DNA of 64,000 nucleotides from Desertibaculum subflavum. GTDB lineage: Bacteria; Pseudomonadota; Alphaproteobacteria; Ferrovibrionales; Ferrovibrionaceae. Below are positions 26,201-34,522 of the stretch, in pieces. The stretch's first letter is position 1, and each line of letters begins with the position of its first letter. The stretch lies in contig QOZS01000001.1 in NCBI GenBank assembly GCA_003576705.1, forward strand, positions 1-64,000. The letters run 5' to 3'. Under the pieces are notes generated by a model that saw nothing but the letters and a program-made list of their open reading frames with translations, was not told the DNA's origin and made no database searches. The position numbers were made by a program, and so were the translations under genes.

Positions 26201-27786
26201 ATCGTCCTTCCGGCCTTCTCCCAGAACGGCGCGCGCAGCTCGCGCTTCAGGATCTTGCCGATCGAGGAGCGCGGCAGCTCGCCCCGGAACTCGCCGCCGG
26301 CGAGGCGCTGCAGCTTCCCGAGCCGGTGGTTCGCCCAGGCGACGATCTGTGCCGCCGTATCCGCCGCGTCGGCGCGCCTGACGATCAGCGCATAGGGACT
26401 CTCGCCCCATTCCTCGGAAGGAATGCCGATCACCGCGACATCGGCGACGGCCGGATGCTTGAGCAGTTCGAGCTCGAGGTCGTTGGCGTAGATATTGAAG
26501 CCGCCGGAGATGATCATGTCCTTCTTGCGGTCGAGCAGCTCGAGGAAGCCGTCCTGGTCGAACCGGCCCATATCGCCCTGTCGGAAGAAGACCTGGCCGT
26601 CCTTGGCGATGTATTTGAACTCCTCGGTCTTGTCCGGCTTCTTGTAGTAACCCGACATCATCAGCGGTCCGCGGCCGATGATCTCGCCGATCTCGCCCTG
26701 CGGCAGCTCGTTGCCCTGGTCGTCGATGATGCGCATATCGGCATCCGGCGCCGGCTTGCCGACGGTGTGCAGCTTGTCCGGATGCTCGTGCGCCATCAGC
26801 ACGCAGGCGGCGCCGCCTTCGGTCAGGCCGTAGATCTCCATCAGGCCGCCGGGCCAGCGCTCCAGCGCGGCCTGCTTGATGTGGGCGCGGAGCGGCGCCG
26901 AGGTGGAGAGCTTGAGCTTGAAGGCGGAGAGATCGTACTTGCCGAAATCCGCATGCTCCAGCAGGCGCTGGTACTGCACCGGGACGAGCATGGCGTGGGT
27001 GACGCGATATTTCTGCGCCAGCGTCAGGAATTCGACGACATCGAACTTGCGCATAACCACGACATGCGAGCCCCAGAAGAACGAAGGCAGCGTCGCCGCC
27101 ATGGTGGTGTTGGAGTAGAGCGGCGTCGAGGCGAGCGTGACGCCGCCCGGACCGAAGCCGAGCTGGGTGAACAGCGGACCGCAGACGGTGCGCCAGCGCA
27201 GGTCGCGGTTGTGCAGAATGCCCTTCGGCACGCCGGTCGTGCCGGAGGAGTAGATGATGTTGAAGTCCCATTCCGGCTGGATCTTGCGGCTGGGCGGCGT
27301 TGCCGGCGCGCGGTCCACCAGGGCGTCGAACGCGGTCCAGCCGGGCCGCTCGAAATCGAAGGCGACGAAGCCGCCGGGAACGATCTTCTTCAGGCGGTCC
27401 TTCGCGGGCCCGGCGAGATCGTAGAACTCCTCCTCCAGGAAAAGCACCTTGCTGTCGGAATCATCGAGCATCATCTCGATCGATTCCGCCGCCGCCATGC
27501 TGGAGAGCGGCACCGCGCAGGCGCCGGCGCGCAAGGTGCCGAACAGCGCCTCGGCATAGCGGAGCGAATTGCGCCCCACCATTGCCACCTTGTCGGACGG
27601 GCCGATGCCGAGCGCGATCAACGCATTCGCCACCTGATTGAGCCGCCGGTCGAACTCGCGCCAGCTCAGCGTCCGGTCCTGATAGGTGATGCAGGGCGCA
27701 TCCGGCATGACCCGAGCATGGCGGGCGATGGCATCGGCGATGTCCTCGAATTGCGGCTCGGCGGCAGCCGGCGCGGCCTGGTTCAT
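26197..27786 (-). CDS. Acyl-CoA synthetase (AMP-binding enzyme)
   Basis: A 529-aa ligase. Motifs: P-loop YSSGTTGVPKGILH, IYGLTEGGA, hinge DRKKDMIISGGFNIYANDLE, and catalytic Lys in SSIGKILKRELR. The sequence resembles fadD-type long-chain or aromatic acyl-CoA ligases. Overlaps the convergent carboxyltransferase gene by 4 nt. GGGAGGACGCC precedes the ATG. The close pairing with a carboxyltransferase and, across the divergent promoter, a luciferase-like monooxygenase suggests joint breakdown of a hydrophobic acid, but the substrate is unknown. Confidence 0.9.
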   Translation of the reverse strand: MNQAAPAAAEPQFEDIADAIARHARVMPDAPCITYQDRTLSWREFDRRLNQVANALIALGIGPSDKVAMVGRNSLRYAEALFGTLRAGACAVPLSSMAAAESIEMMLDDSDSKVLFLEEEFYDLAGPAKDRLKKIVPGGFVAFDFERPGWTAFDALVDRAPATPPSRKIQPEWDFNIIYSSGTTGVPKGILHNRDLRWRTVCGPLFTQLGFGPGGVTLASTPLYSNTTMAATLPSFFWGSHVVVMRKFDVVEFLTLAQKYRVTHAMLVPVQYQRLLEHADFGKYDLSAFKLKLSTSAPLRAHIKQAALERWPGGLMEIYGLTEGGAACVLMAHEHPDKLHTVGKPAPDADMRIIDDQGNELPQGEIGEIIGRGPLMMSGYYKKPDKTEEFKYIAKDGQVFFRQGDMGRFDQDGFLELLDRKKDMIISGGFNIYANDLELELLKHPAVADVAVIGIPSEEWGESPYALIVRRADAADTAAQIVAWANHRLGKLQRLAGGEFRGELPRSSIGKILKRELRAPFWEKAGRTI

Positions 27787-27892
27787 GGCGTCCTCCCGCC
27801 CGCGACTTGACGGGCGGGCGGGTGATTCTTGCCGGCCGGCGCGGCGGAGGCAACAATGGCGGCAACGAGAAAGCCGCCAGGAGGAAGGCCCG

Positions 27893-29194
27893 ATGAAGTT
27901 CGGTCTGCTCTACGAGCACCAGTTGCCCAGGCCGTGGACCAACGGTGCCGAGCACAGGCTGTTCCACGAGGCGCTGGCCCAGGTCGAGCTCGCCGACCGC
28001 CTGGGCATCGACTACATCTGGGAGGTCGAGCATCACTTCCTGGAGGAATACGCGCATTCCTCCGCGCCGGAGGTCTTCCTCGCCGCCTGTGCGGCGCGCA
28101 CCAAGCGGATCCGCATCGGCCACGGCGTGGTGCTGGCGCCGCCCGGCTACAACCATCCCGCCCGGGTTGCCGAGCGCATCGCGACGCTGGATCTGATCGC
28201 GAGCGGCCGGGTCGACTGGGGCACCGGCGAGAGCGCGAGCCGGGTCGAGCTCGAAGGCTTCGGCATCGATCCGGAGCAGAAGAAGGCGATGTGGCGCGAG
28301 GCGGTGGAGCAGACCGCCAACATGATGGCGATGGAGCCCTATCCGGGCTTCCAGGGACAGTTCTTTTCCATGCCCTGCCGCAACGTGGTGCCGAAGCCGA
28401 TGCAGGCGCCGCATCCGCCGATCTGGGTCGCCTGCTCGCGCCGTGAGACGATTCATGCCGCGGCGCGCGCCGGCATCGGCGCTCTGACCTTCGCCTTCGT
28501 CGATCCGGCCGAGGCCGGCAAGTGGGCGCACGAATACTACGAGATCATCAAGTCGAAGGAATGTGTGCCGATCGGGCACGCGGTCAACGCCAATGTGGCG
28601 ATGGTGACCGGCTTCTCCTGCCATCCCGACTACGAAGAAGCGAAGCGCCGCGGTGCCGAGGGCTTCCAGTTCTTCGGCTATTCACTCGGCCACTTCTACG
28701 TCTACGGCAACCACCAGCCGGGCACGACCGATGTCTGGCAGCGCTTCGAGAAGGCCAGGCCCTCGCTGCCGGATGTGGGGCACGGCAGCGGCATCGGCAC
28801 GCCGGCGCAATTGACCGAGCATCTCCGCCGCTATGAGGCGGCCGGCGTCGACCAGGTGATCTTCATCCAGCAGGGCGGCCGGAACCAACACGAGCATATC
28901 TGCGAAGCGCTGGAGCTGTTCGCGGCCGAGGTGATGCCGAAGCTGAAGGCCGGCGCGGAAGCCCGCGAAGCGAAGAAGCAGGCGGAGCTTGCGCCCTTCA
29001 TCGCCAAGGCGCTCGCGCGCAAGAAGAAGATGGCGCCGATCACGAAGGATGCCATTCCCTTCGTCGCCGCTTTTGGCCGCACCGTCGTCAATGAAGGGCA
29101 GGCGGCGGAGGGCCCGACGCACCACCTGAATGCCGACATCACCGTGATGATGAACGATCCGGCGGAGCAACGTCAGGCCGCGGGCGAGGATTGA
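27893..29194 (+). CDS. LLM class flavin-dependent monooxygenase
   Basis: A 433-aa bacterial luciferase-like protein. It begins with the flavin barrel strand MKFGLLYEHQLPRPW, then DYIWEVEHHFLEEYAHSSAP, RIGHGVVLAPPGYNHPARVAERIATLD and DWGTGESAS, all characteristic. Relatives oxidise hydrocarbons or terpenes (e.g. limonene or alkanal monooxygenases) using reduced FMN from a partner reductase. The C-terminal ~90 residues are Lys-rich and helical (EAREAKKQAE). The next gene encodes an FMN-binding split-barrel protein 25 nt downstream. GAGGAAGG precedes the ATG. Confidence 0.9.
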   Translation: MKFGLLYEHQLPRPWTNGAEHRLFHEALAQVELADRLGIDYIWEVEHHFLEEYAHSSAPEVFLAACAARTKRIRIGHGVVLAPPGYNHPARVAERIATLDLIASGRVDWGTGESASRVELEGFGIDPEQKKAMWREAVEQTANMMAMEPYPGFQGQFFSMPCRNVVPKPMQAPHPPIWVACSRRETIHAAARAGIGALTFAFVDPAEAGKWAHEYYEIIKSKECVPIGHAVNANVAMVTGFSCHPDYEEAKRRGAEGFQFFGYSLGHFYVYGNHQPGTTDVWQRFEKARPSLPDVGHGSGIGTPAQLTEHLRRYEAAGVDQVIFIQQGGRNQHEHICEALELFAAEVMPKLKAGAEAREAKKQAELAPFIAKALARKKKMAPITKDAIPFVAAFGRTVVNEGQAAEGPTHHLNADITVMMNDPAEQRQAAGED

Positions 29195-29219
29195 CCGCAG
29201 CCAGCGAGGAGGGACGGCC

Positions 29220-29825
29220 ATGGCCGAGACGATCATGTTCCACGATGGCAACCGGGCCCTGCAGGACGCCTTCGACAGCCGGCGGATCGCCGACCGGCTG
29301 GAGGAGAAGCTGACCCGAACGGTGTTCACGGACGGCGACAGGGCATTCATCGAGGGGGCGATCTACTTCTTCCTCGCGACGTCGGATGCGGAGGGGCGGC
29401 TCGACTGCTCGTTCAAGGGCGGCCCTGCCGGGTTCGTGCGGGTGACGGCGCCGGACGAGCTCGCCTTCCCCGACTATGACGGCAACGGCATGTTCAAGAG
29501 CCTCGGCAATATCGCCCAGCATGCCGAGGTTGGAGTCTTGTTCATCGACATGCACGAGAGGCCGCGGCGGCTGCGCGTGAATGGCCGGGCGACCGTCAGC
29601 CGCGACGATCCTTTGCTCGCGTCGACGGTCGGGGCGCAGCTGATGGTCCGGGTGAAGGTGCGGGCGATCTTTCCGAACTGCCCGCGCTACATCCCGAAGC
29701 TGCAGCTGGAGGAGCCGTCGAAATATGTGCCGGCGCCGGGCAGCGATCCGGTCGAGCCGGCCTGGAAGGGCTTCGACGACTTCAAGGATTACGTGCACCC
29801 GCGCGCGCCGACCGCGCGCGGGTGA
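29220..29825 (+). CDS. Pyridoxamine 5'-phosphate oxidase family FMN-binding protein
   Basis: A 201-aa protein with the split-barrel flavin fold: FTDGDRAFIEGAIYFFLATS at the start, the SFKGGPAGFVRV strand, and PRRLRVNGRATVS. The C-terminal ANCPRYIPK-like segment (FPNCPRYIPKL) is common in the MSMEG-type subfamily. Some relatives are flavin reductases or F420-dependent oxidases. Placed in the same operon as the LLM monooxygenase at 27893; it may supply or use FMN, or detoxify intermediates. Confidence 0.85.
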   Translation: MAETIMFHDGNRALQDAFDSRRIADRLEEKLTRTVFTDGDRAFIEGAIYFFLATSDAEGRLDCSFKGGPAGFVRVTAPDELAFPDYDGNGMFKSLGNIAQHAEVGVLFIDMHERPRRLRVNGRATVSRDDPLLASTVGAQLMVRVKVRAIFPNCPRYIPKLQLEEPSKYVPAPGSDPVEPAWKGFDDFKDYVHPRAPTARG

Positions 29826-29985
29826 GGTTCGCTATTTCGGCAGAGAGGACGTGCACCACGTGGCGCGGATCGAGCGGCAGGCCATAGGCTTCGGAGACGG
29901 TGCGGATCCGCGCAGCGAAATCCTTGCGCGCCGCGCGGCTTTCCAGGCCGAGCGCGATGACCGTGGATCGGTGTTGGTCGTCCAC
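29782..29985 (-). CDS. Small hypothetical protein, 67 aa (candidate)
   Basis: In the 281-nt gap between 29826 and 30106, the minus strand has an open frame with natural-looking protein: GTG start, DDQHRSTVIALGLESRAARK, then DFAARIRTVSEAYGLPLDPRHV and LSAEIANLTRA. Codons have G/C third positions like a real gene. The tail overlaps the flavoprotein gene by 44 nt. No ribosome site is clear, and the start could be elsewhere. No family recognised. Nothing else was found in this gap. Confidence 0.35.
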   Translation of the reverse strand: MDDQHRSTVIALGLESRAARKDFAARIRTVSEAYGLPLDPRHVVHVLSAEIANLTRARSARAGARNP

Positions 29986-30106
29986 GTGCGTCGACGGCAA
30001 TTGGGTCAGTGATTCGTACCCGCTTCGGCCGAGTCGATGCCAGTGCGGTCGGCCTAATCCGGATGCTTGATGGCAATGGCTCGCAGGAAGCGCGAAGCTC
30101 GCGGCC

Positions 30107-30304
30107 ATGGACGATCTTCTCGCACGGCTCGATCTCAAGGTGCTTCGCCGACAGGCCGACGCGCTGCGAGGGCTGGGCAGCCCGGTCGGGACCAAGCTCG
30201 CCGCCTTGCTCGATCACTTCGACGACTGGCAGGAACGCGACCGCCTGGCGGCCGAGCTGATCGGCCTTCTGCCCACCGGCGGACGGTCTTTGCCGCGCCG
30301 CTGA
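30107..30304 (+). CDS. Small hypothetical protein, 65 aa
   Basis: A 65-aa helical protein: DDLLARLDLKVLRRQADALR and KLAALLDHFDDWQERDRLAA, with a basic tail (GGRSLPRR). It resembles a DNA- or protein-binding helical bundle, but no family is recognised. The ATG follows GCGAAGCTCGCGGCC, a weak ribosome site. Plausible because its codon use matches the neighbours, but unproven. Confidence 0.45.
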   Translation: MDDLLARLDLKVLRRQADALRGLGSPVGTKLAALLDHFDDWQERDRLAAELIGLLPTGGRSLPRR

Positions 30305-30328
30305 TCCGGCCCGGCCGGCCTGCGCCGT

Positions 30329-31195
30329 TCAGCCCCGGAATCCCGCCGCCAGCTCCGCGGCCTTGGCTTGAATCGCCGACCAGTCGGACAGCCGGTCCCG
30401 GGGAAAGCGGACCTTGACGCTCAGGCCGTCCGGCGTGTCGAAGTCGAGGTGGCAGACACCGAAGGCGGGCTGCTTTGCGCTCGGCCGGCCAAGCTCACGA
30501 CAGCTGATCCATGTCCAGCGTCCTGCCGGTTGGGCCAGAAACTGGCGCTCGTTCGCCGGTCGAGACCGGTGCGGCGGGATCTGCTGCAGGCCATGGATAC
30601 CGGGGATGAGGGCGAACGATCCGGGCGCCGCCTTGTAGCGCTTGGTGAACTCTGATTCGATCAGGGCACGGCCGGGCCGCAGCTTCAGGACGGCGAAGTC
30701 TGGGCAGCGCGCTTCCTTCGGCGCGCAGGCGCCGCGCCCGGTCGCGCGGGGGCGGAGATCCGGGAGCAAGGCGCTCAGCACCAGTTCGGGGTTCTGCGGG
30801 CTGCCGAGATCTTCCTTGCGTTGAACGTAGCCCTCGGGAATGCGGAATGTCGTTTCACCCAGCTTCACCGTGCGCAGGCGCGGAGGCTGTGGCTGCGCCG
30901 CCGCCGAGCCGGCGCTGGCCGTGGACTGCGGCTGCGGCTGTGGCTGTGGCTGTGGCTGTGATTGTGATTGTGGCTTCGGGCTCGGCGTGCTGCGTTCGAC
31001 GACGACCACCGGATCGGCGGCGCGGAATGCCTGCACCTGGCTCTTCGCAAAGCGATAGGCCAGCACGGCGACAGCGCGAACCTCGCCGCGCAGGAGATAC
31101 AGGACCGGCAGGGAAAGCAGGCCGAAGAAGGCGCAGATGGCGAGAAACCGCAGCAGCCGGCGCCGACGTCGTTGCCGAAGGTAGTATGAGTCCAT
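30329..31195 (-). CDS. Membrane-anchored hypothetical protein with Gln/Pro-rich linker
   Basis: A 288-aa protein. A basic N-terminus (LRQRRRRRLLRF) and one membrane span (residues ~17-37) are followed by a linker with SQSQPQPQPQPQPQS, then a soluble, probably periplasmic domain of ~180 residues. The latter has Cys in GRGACAPKEARCPDF, ISCREL and VCHLDF, so disulfides are possible. The linker is encoded by hexamer repeats at 30930-30977. No family recognised. Confidence 0.7.
   Translation of the reverse strand: MDSYYLRQRRRRRLLRFLAICAFFGLLSLPVLYLLRGEVRAVAVLAYRFAKSQVQAFRAADPVVVVERSTPSPKPQSQSQPQPQPQPQPQSTASAGSAAAQPQPPRLRTVKLGETTFRIPEGYVQRKEDLGSPQNPELVLSALLPDLRPRATGRGACAPKEARCPDFAVLKLRPGRALIESEFTKRYKAAPGSFALIPGIHGLQQIPPHRSRPANERQFLAQPAGRWTWISCRELGRPSAKQPAFGVCHLDFDTPDGLSVKVRFPRDRLSDWSAIQAKAAELAAGFRG
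30930..30977. repeat. Hexanucleotide tandem repeat (GGCTGT)
   Basis: Eight consecutive six-base units of GGCTGC, GGCTGT (four times), GATTGT (twice) and GGCTTC. On the minus strand they encode Pro-Gln and Ser-Gln dipeptides in the linker of the hypothetical protein. Changes in copy number would lengthen or shorten the linker without altering the frame. Confidence 0.8.
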
Positions 31196-31271
31196 CGACC
31201 GCTATTCTAGCTGCAACCCTGGTGAAAAAGGTTGCCGTTCGTCGCGGATGCCGCCGCTGCCGGGCATGCCA

Positions 31272-32039
31272 TCAGCGCCGCCGGGCCTTCGGCGCCGGCT
31301 TCTTCGACGGCTTTCCGGCCGACGGCTTGCTTTTGGGCGACGGCTTGGCCGCCTTCGGCTTTCCGCCCTTGCCGCCAGCAACCGCCTTGACGGGCTTGGC
31401 GGCCATTCTCGGCCTGGTGTCGGGAGCGTCGGCCTCGATCGGCTCGATCGCCGTGCCGGGGATCTCGTCGGCCGCGCAAAGCCCCCAGGTTTCCAGGCGG
31501 TTCAGCCTGAGATGGCAGAACAGGGGCGGATACTGCGCATAGGGCCGTCGGGCGAACAGCTCTTTGTCGATCAGAAGGTTCACCGTCAGCACCCGGGTGT
31601 CGCTCCGGGCATCGGGATGCACCACGATGTCGGCCGCCAGCTTCAGCCCGCAGATTCCCATGCCGGTGACATTGGGGCGGAAGCCCGGCGGATGGCGCCC
31701 GAGATCGGCAAACTGCGGATTCGTCTCGTACGACAATAGAGTTTCAACGGGCTCCGCATTGAATGCATTGACAAATCGGATATGCAGACGCGATCGGAGT
31801 TGTATGTCCGGATCCTCCGCATTCTGCTTCAGCCAAGTGTATTGCGGCTGCGTCCCCTGGGCCATGCGGTCCTGATAGAGCCAGCACTCGACGCGAAAGC
31901 GCAGAACGTCGCCGACCACCTTGAAGCTGCGGGACAGCGAAACGCCCCGTTCCGGCACCGGCAGATGCGGGCCCCAGACTTCGATGGGGCCCCGGTAGCG
32001 CAAGTTGAACAGGCGGAAAGCCCTGGCCGGTGCGCGCAT
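31272..32039 (-). CDS. Hypothetical protein, 255 aa, with basic Lys/Pro tail
   Basis: About 190 residues of folded domain (RLFNLRYRGPIEVWGPHLPV, VLTVNLLIDKELF, CHLRLNRLETWGLC) followed by a tail rich in Lys, Pro and Ala (KPKAAKPSPKSKPSAGKPSK) like those of nucleic acid- or polyanion-binding proteins. Possible cysteine pairs occur near the centre. No signal peptide is seen. No family recognised. It lies 76 nt upstream of the membrane protein gene at 31195 on the same strand. AAAAGGTGGTGA precedes the ATG. Confidence 0.7.
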   Translation of the reverse strand: MRAPARAFRLFNLRYRGPIEVWGPHLPVPERGVSLSRSFKVVGDVLRFRVECWLYQDRMAQGTQPQYTWLKQNAEDPDIQLRSRLHIRFVNAFNAEPVETLLSYETNPQFADLGRHPPGFRPNVTGMGICGLKLAADIVVHPDARSDTRVLTVNLLIDKELFARRPYAQYPPLFCHLRLNRLETWGLCAADEIPGTAIEPIEADAPDTRPRMAAKPVKAVAGGKGGKPKAAKPSPKSKPSAGKPSKKPAPKARRR

Positions 32040-32184
32040 TCACCACCTTTTCCCCGAAGCCGTCCGCCGCGGAGGATAGCCGGATTCGCGGCTTCCGGGA
32101 GGGCGCGAAAGCTCCGGGCTGGAGCGGAACGCGTCGCGCCGCCATCGCACGCGGCAACCGGATCTTCACGCCTGGCGGGTTGCA

Positions 32185-32778
32185 ATGCCGGGTCGCTTCT
32201 GGTCCGGAGCCATAGCCGTGCGCCATTCCCGCATCCATGCCGCATCCTGCACCTGCCATCTGACCGACCGCCGCCAGCTGCTGCGGATGACCGGCCTTGC
32301 CGCCGCCGGGGCGGCGGCTGTTGCGGCATTCGGCCTGCCGCGGCTGGCCCGCGCTGCCGGCGCGACCGAGGCCCTGCTGCTGTCCTGCATGGACTATCGG
32401 CTGATGGACGACGTCGCCCGCTACATGGACGGGCGCAAACTGACCGAGAAGTACGATCACGTGATCCTGGCGGGGGCCTCGATCGGTGTGACCAACGAGA
32501 AATATCCGGCCTGGGGCCAGACCTTCTGGGACCATGTCGGTGTGGCGGCGCAGCTGCATCACATCAAGAAGGTGATCGTGATGGATCACCGCGATTGCGG
32601 CGCCTACAAGCTGTTCCTCGGACCGGAGCACGCCAAGGACCGGGCCGTCGAGACGGCAGCGCATGGCCGCGAGGCGGCCAAGCTCAAGACCGCGATCAAG
32701 GCCAAGCATCCCGACCTTGAGGTCGAGCTGCTGCTGATGGCGCTCGACGGCTCGGTGGAATCGCTCGCCGGCGTCTAG
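32185..32778 (+). CDS. Beta-carbonic anhydrase-like protein with Tat-type signal
   Basis: A 197-aa protein. The N-terminus contains DRRQLLRMTGLAAAGAAAVA, a twin-arginine motif plus hydrophobic stretch, and a signal-like end (ARAAGA). The core has the zinc-binding pattern of beta-class carbonic anhydrases: Cys in LLSCMDYR, with the Asp-Arg dyad, and HRDCGAYK giving His and Cys. These interconvert CO2 and bicarbonate, usually in the cytosol; an exported copy is unusual. ATG 32185 or GTG 32218 could be the start. The gene 3' end overlaps the enolase-family gene by 4 nt. Confidence 0.85.
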   Translation: MPGRFWSGAIAVRHSRIHAASCTCHLTDRRQLLRMTGLAAAGAAAVAAFGLPRLARAAGATEALLLSCMDYRLMDDVARYMDGRKLTEKYDHVILAGASIGVTNEKYPAWGQTFWDHVGVAAQLHHIKKVIVMDHRDCGAYKLFLGPEHAKDRAVETAAHGREAAKLKTAIKAKHPDLEVELLLMALDGSVESLAGV

Positions 32779-33890
32779 GCCTTCATCCGGCTGCCGCCGA
32801 TCCGGTGCTCCTTCAGGAGGTCGGGTCGGAAGACGAGACCGTGGCCGGGATGTTCCAGTGGCCGCATCTTGCCGCCGACCGGCAGCACAGGCTCGACCCA
32901 GAGATCGTCGATCCAGTCCATGTATTCCAGATAGTTGGCGTTCGGGATCGACGCCATCAGGTGCACCGTCAGCTCGTGGAAGAGATGCGGCGCCATGGCG
33001 ATGCCCCAGGTATCCGCCGTCGCGGCGATCTTGCGCAGCTCGGTCAGGCCGCCGCGCATCGGATCGGGTTGCAGGATCGGTACGTTCGGCGTCGCGAAGA
33101 ACGGCCTGAGATCGAAGCGGGTGAAGTGGTTCTCGCCGCCGACGATGCGGGTCTTCAGCGCCTGCGCGATACGCGCATAGCCGGCGAAGTCCTCGCACAC
33201 GACCGGCTCCTCCAGCCAGTAGATGTCGCATTCGTCGAGATACTGACCGGCCTGGATCGCGGTGTCGGCGGTCCAGCCCTCGTTCACGTCGACCATGATC
33301 TCGATATTGGGGCCGAGCGCGGCGCGCATGGCGCGGACGTTCATCACGTCCTCGCGCCAGGGGCGGAGATGCGCGACCTGCATCTTGATCGCCTTCAGGC
33401 CGCGCTCGACGAAGCCTTCCGCCTTCTGGATCATCCCGTCCTTGCCGAGGCCGCGCCAGCAGCCCGAGCCATAGGCCGGAACCTCCGCCTTGGCCGCGCC
33501 CCACAGCCGGTAGAGCGGCAGACCGGCGCGCTTGCCGAGCAGGTCCCAGAGCGCGATGTCGAGGGCGGATTGCGCGAACATGGTGACGCCCATGCGGCCC
33601 AGCACATAGGTGCTGCGCCACAGGCTCTGCCAGATGCCTTCGATCTCGGTGCAGTCGCGGCCGATCACCTTCGGCGCGATCAGCTCGCGCAGGCAGGTGT
33701 CGATGGTCTCGAGCCCACCGGATAACGGCATCAGATAGCCCATGCCGGTCTGCCCGTCGCGCGTCTCGACCTCGAGCACCAGCAACTCGCGATGCGGTGT
33801 CGGCAGGAAGCCGGTCTCGGGCGGCGCGCCGGCCCAGGGCAGGCGGAGCAGGGTGGTACGAAGCTCGGCGATCGTCGTCGGCGCGGTCAT
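32775..33890 (-). CDS. Mandelate racemase/muconate-lactonizing (enolase superfamily) enzyme
   Basis: A 371-aa enzyme with a capping domain (residues 1-125) and a barrel. The metal ligands are D in MVDVNEGW, E in WLEEPVVCED and E in VGGENHF. Lys in LKAIKMQVAH and His in GIAMAPHLFHE are the likely acid-base residues. The family abstracts a proton next to a carboxylate and can act as a racemase, dehydratase or cycloisomerase; sugar acid dehydration is common. No sugar operon surrounds it, so the substrate is open. GGGGAAGGAACG precedes the ATG. Confidence 0.9.
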   Translation of the reverse strand: MTAPTTIAELRTTLLRLPWAGAPPETGFLPTPHRELLVLEVETRDGQTGMGYLMPLSGGLETIDTCLRELIAPKVIGRDCTEIEGIWQSLWRSTYVLGRMGVTMFAQSALDIALWDLLGKRAGLPLYRLWGAAKAEVPAYGSGCWRGLGKDGMIQKAEGFVERGLKAIKMQVAHLRPWREDVMNVRAMRAALGPNIEIMVDVNEGWTADTAIQAGQYLDECDIYWLEEPVVCEDFAGYARIAQALKTRIVGGENHFTRFDLRPFFATPNVPILQPDPMRGGLTELRKIAATADTWGIAMAPHLFHELTVHLMASIPNANYLEYMDWIDDLWVEPVLPVGGKMRPLEHPGHGLVFRPDLLKEHRIGGSRMKA

Positions 33891-33946
33891 GGCGTTCCTT
33901 CCCCGGACAGGCTGTGCCGCATGCTAGCCCGGCTTGGACCGGGCCG

Positions 33947-34522
33947 TCAGCGCCGCGTCGCCGCCTTCCAGTCGGGCGCGAGCAACGCGTACATGACCAT
34001 GCTGCGGTAAGCATCGCCCACTTTGATGCGGTCGCGCAGGACACCGCTCTCGCAGGCGAAGCCCAGGCCCTCGAGCAATCGCCGGGACGGCAGGTTGCTC
34101 GGCTCCACCATCGCTTCGACGCGATGCACGTCGAAGGCAACGAAGAAGTGGTCGAGCAGCGCGACGAGCGCCTCGCGCATCAGCCCCTGGCGCCAATGCC
34201 CGCGCATCAGCAGATAGCCGATCTCGAGCCGCCGGTTCGAAGCCTCACGGTGGTGGTAGTTGACCAAGCCGATCAGTCGGTCGTCCGGCGGCTGCGTGAT
34301 CGCCCAGGCGGCATGCATCTCCACGCTGGCCGCCAGCGACCAGGCGATGCGCCGGCGCGTCTCGGCGAGATCGCCGGAGGGCGCCAGGCTCCAATGCCGC
34401 ATCACCTGCGGATTGGCATAGGCGTCGTGCAGAGCCTCCGCATCCTCGGCCTGCAGCGGCCGCAGGCGCAGGCGCGGTGTCTGCAATACCGGGACGACCG
34501 GCGGCGTGGCATCGATGCCCAA
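33947..34522 (-). CDS. GNAT family N-acetyltransferase, RimJ/RimL-like
   Basis: A 191-aa acetyltransferase. TPRLRLRPLQAEDAEAL is the usual RimJ/RimL start and the acetyl-CoA motif is LLMRGHWRQGLMREA, followed by VEPSNLPSRRLLEGLGF. Such proteins acetylate N-terminal amines of proteins or small molecules. The only well-placed start is a TTG at 34522 with GAGGAGG upstream. It stands alone between the enolase-family gene (same strand) and the EamA gene (divergent). Confidence 0.85.
   Translation of the reverse strand: MGIDATPPVVPVLQTPRLRLRPLQAEDAEALHDAYANPQVMRHWSLAPSGDLAETRRRIAWSLAASVEMHAAWAITQPPDDRLIGLVNYHHREASNRRLEIGYLLMRGHWRQGLMREALVALLDHFFVAFDVHRVEAMVEPSNLPSRRLLEGLGFACESGVLRDRIKVGDAYRSMVMYALLAPDWKAATRR

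Noticed and set aside
25004-27271. Long minus-strand frame over the carboxyltransferase and ligase genes
   Set aside because: The real genes are evident by motifs in other frames; this frame has none.
15000-29194. A biosynthetic cluster for a secondary metabolite built from the ligases and oxygenases
   Set aside because: There is no core enzyme (polyketide synthase, peptide synthetase or terpene synthase), and the genes lie on both strands in separate units.
31744-34140. Long minus-strand frame across the carbonic anhydrase, enolase-family and acetyltransferase genes
   Set aside because: Crosses several genes that have family motifs in other frames; composition is typical of shadow frames.
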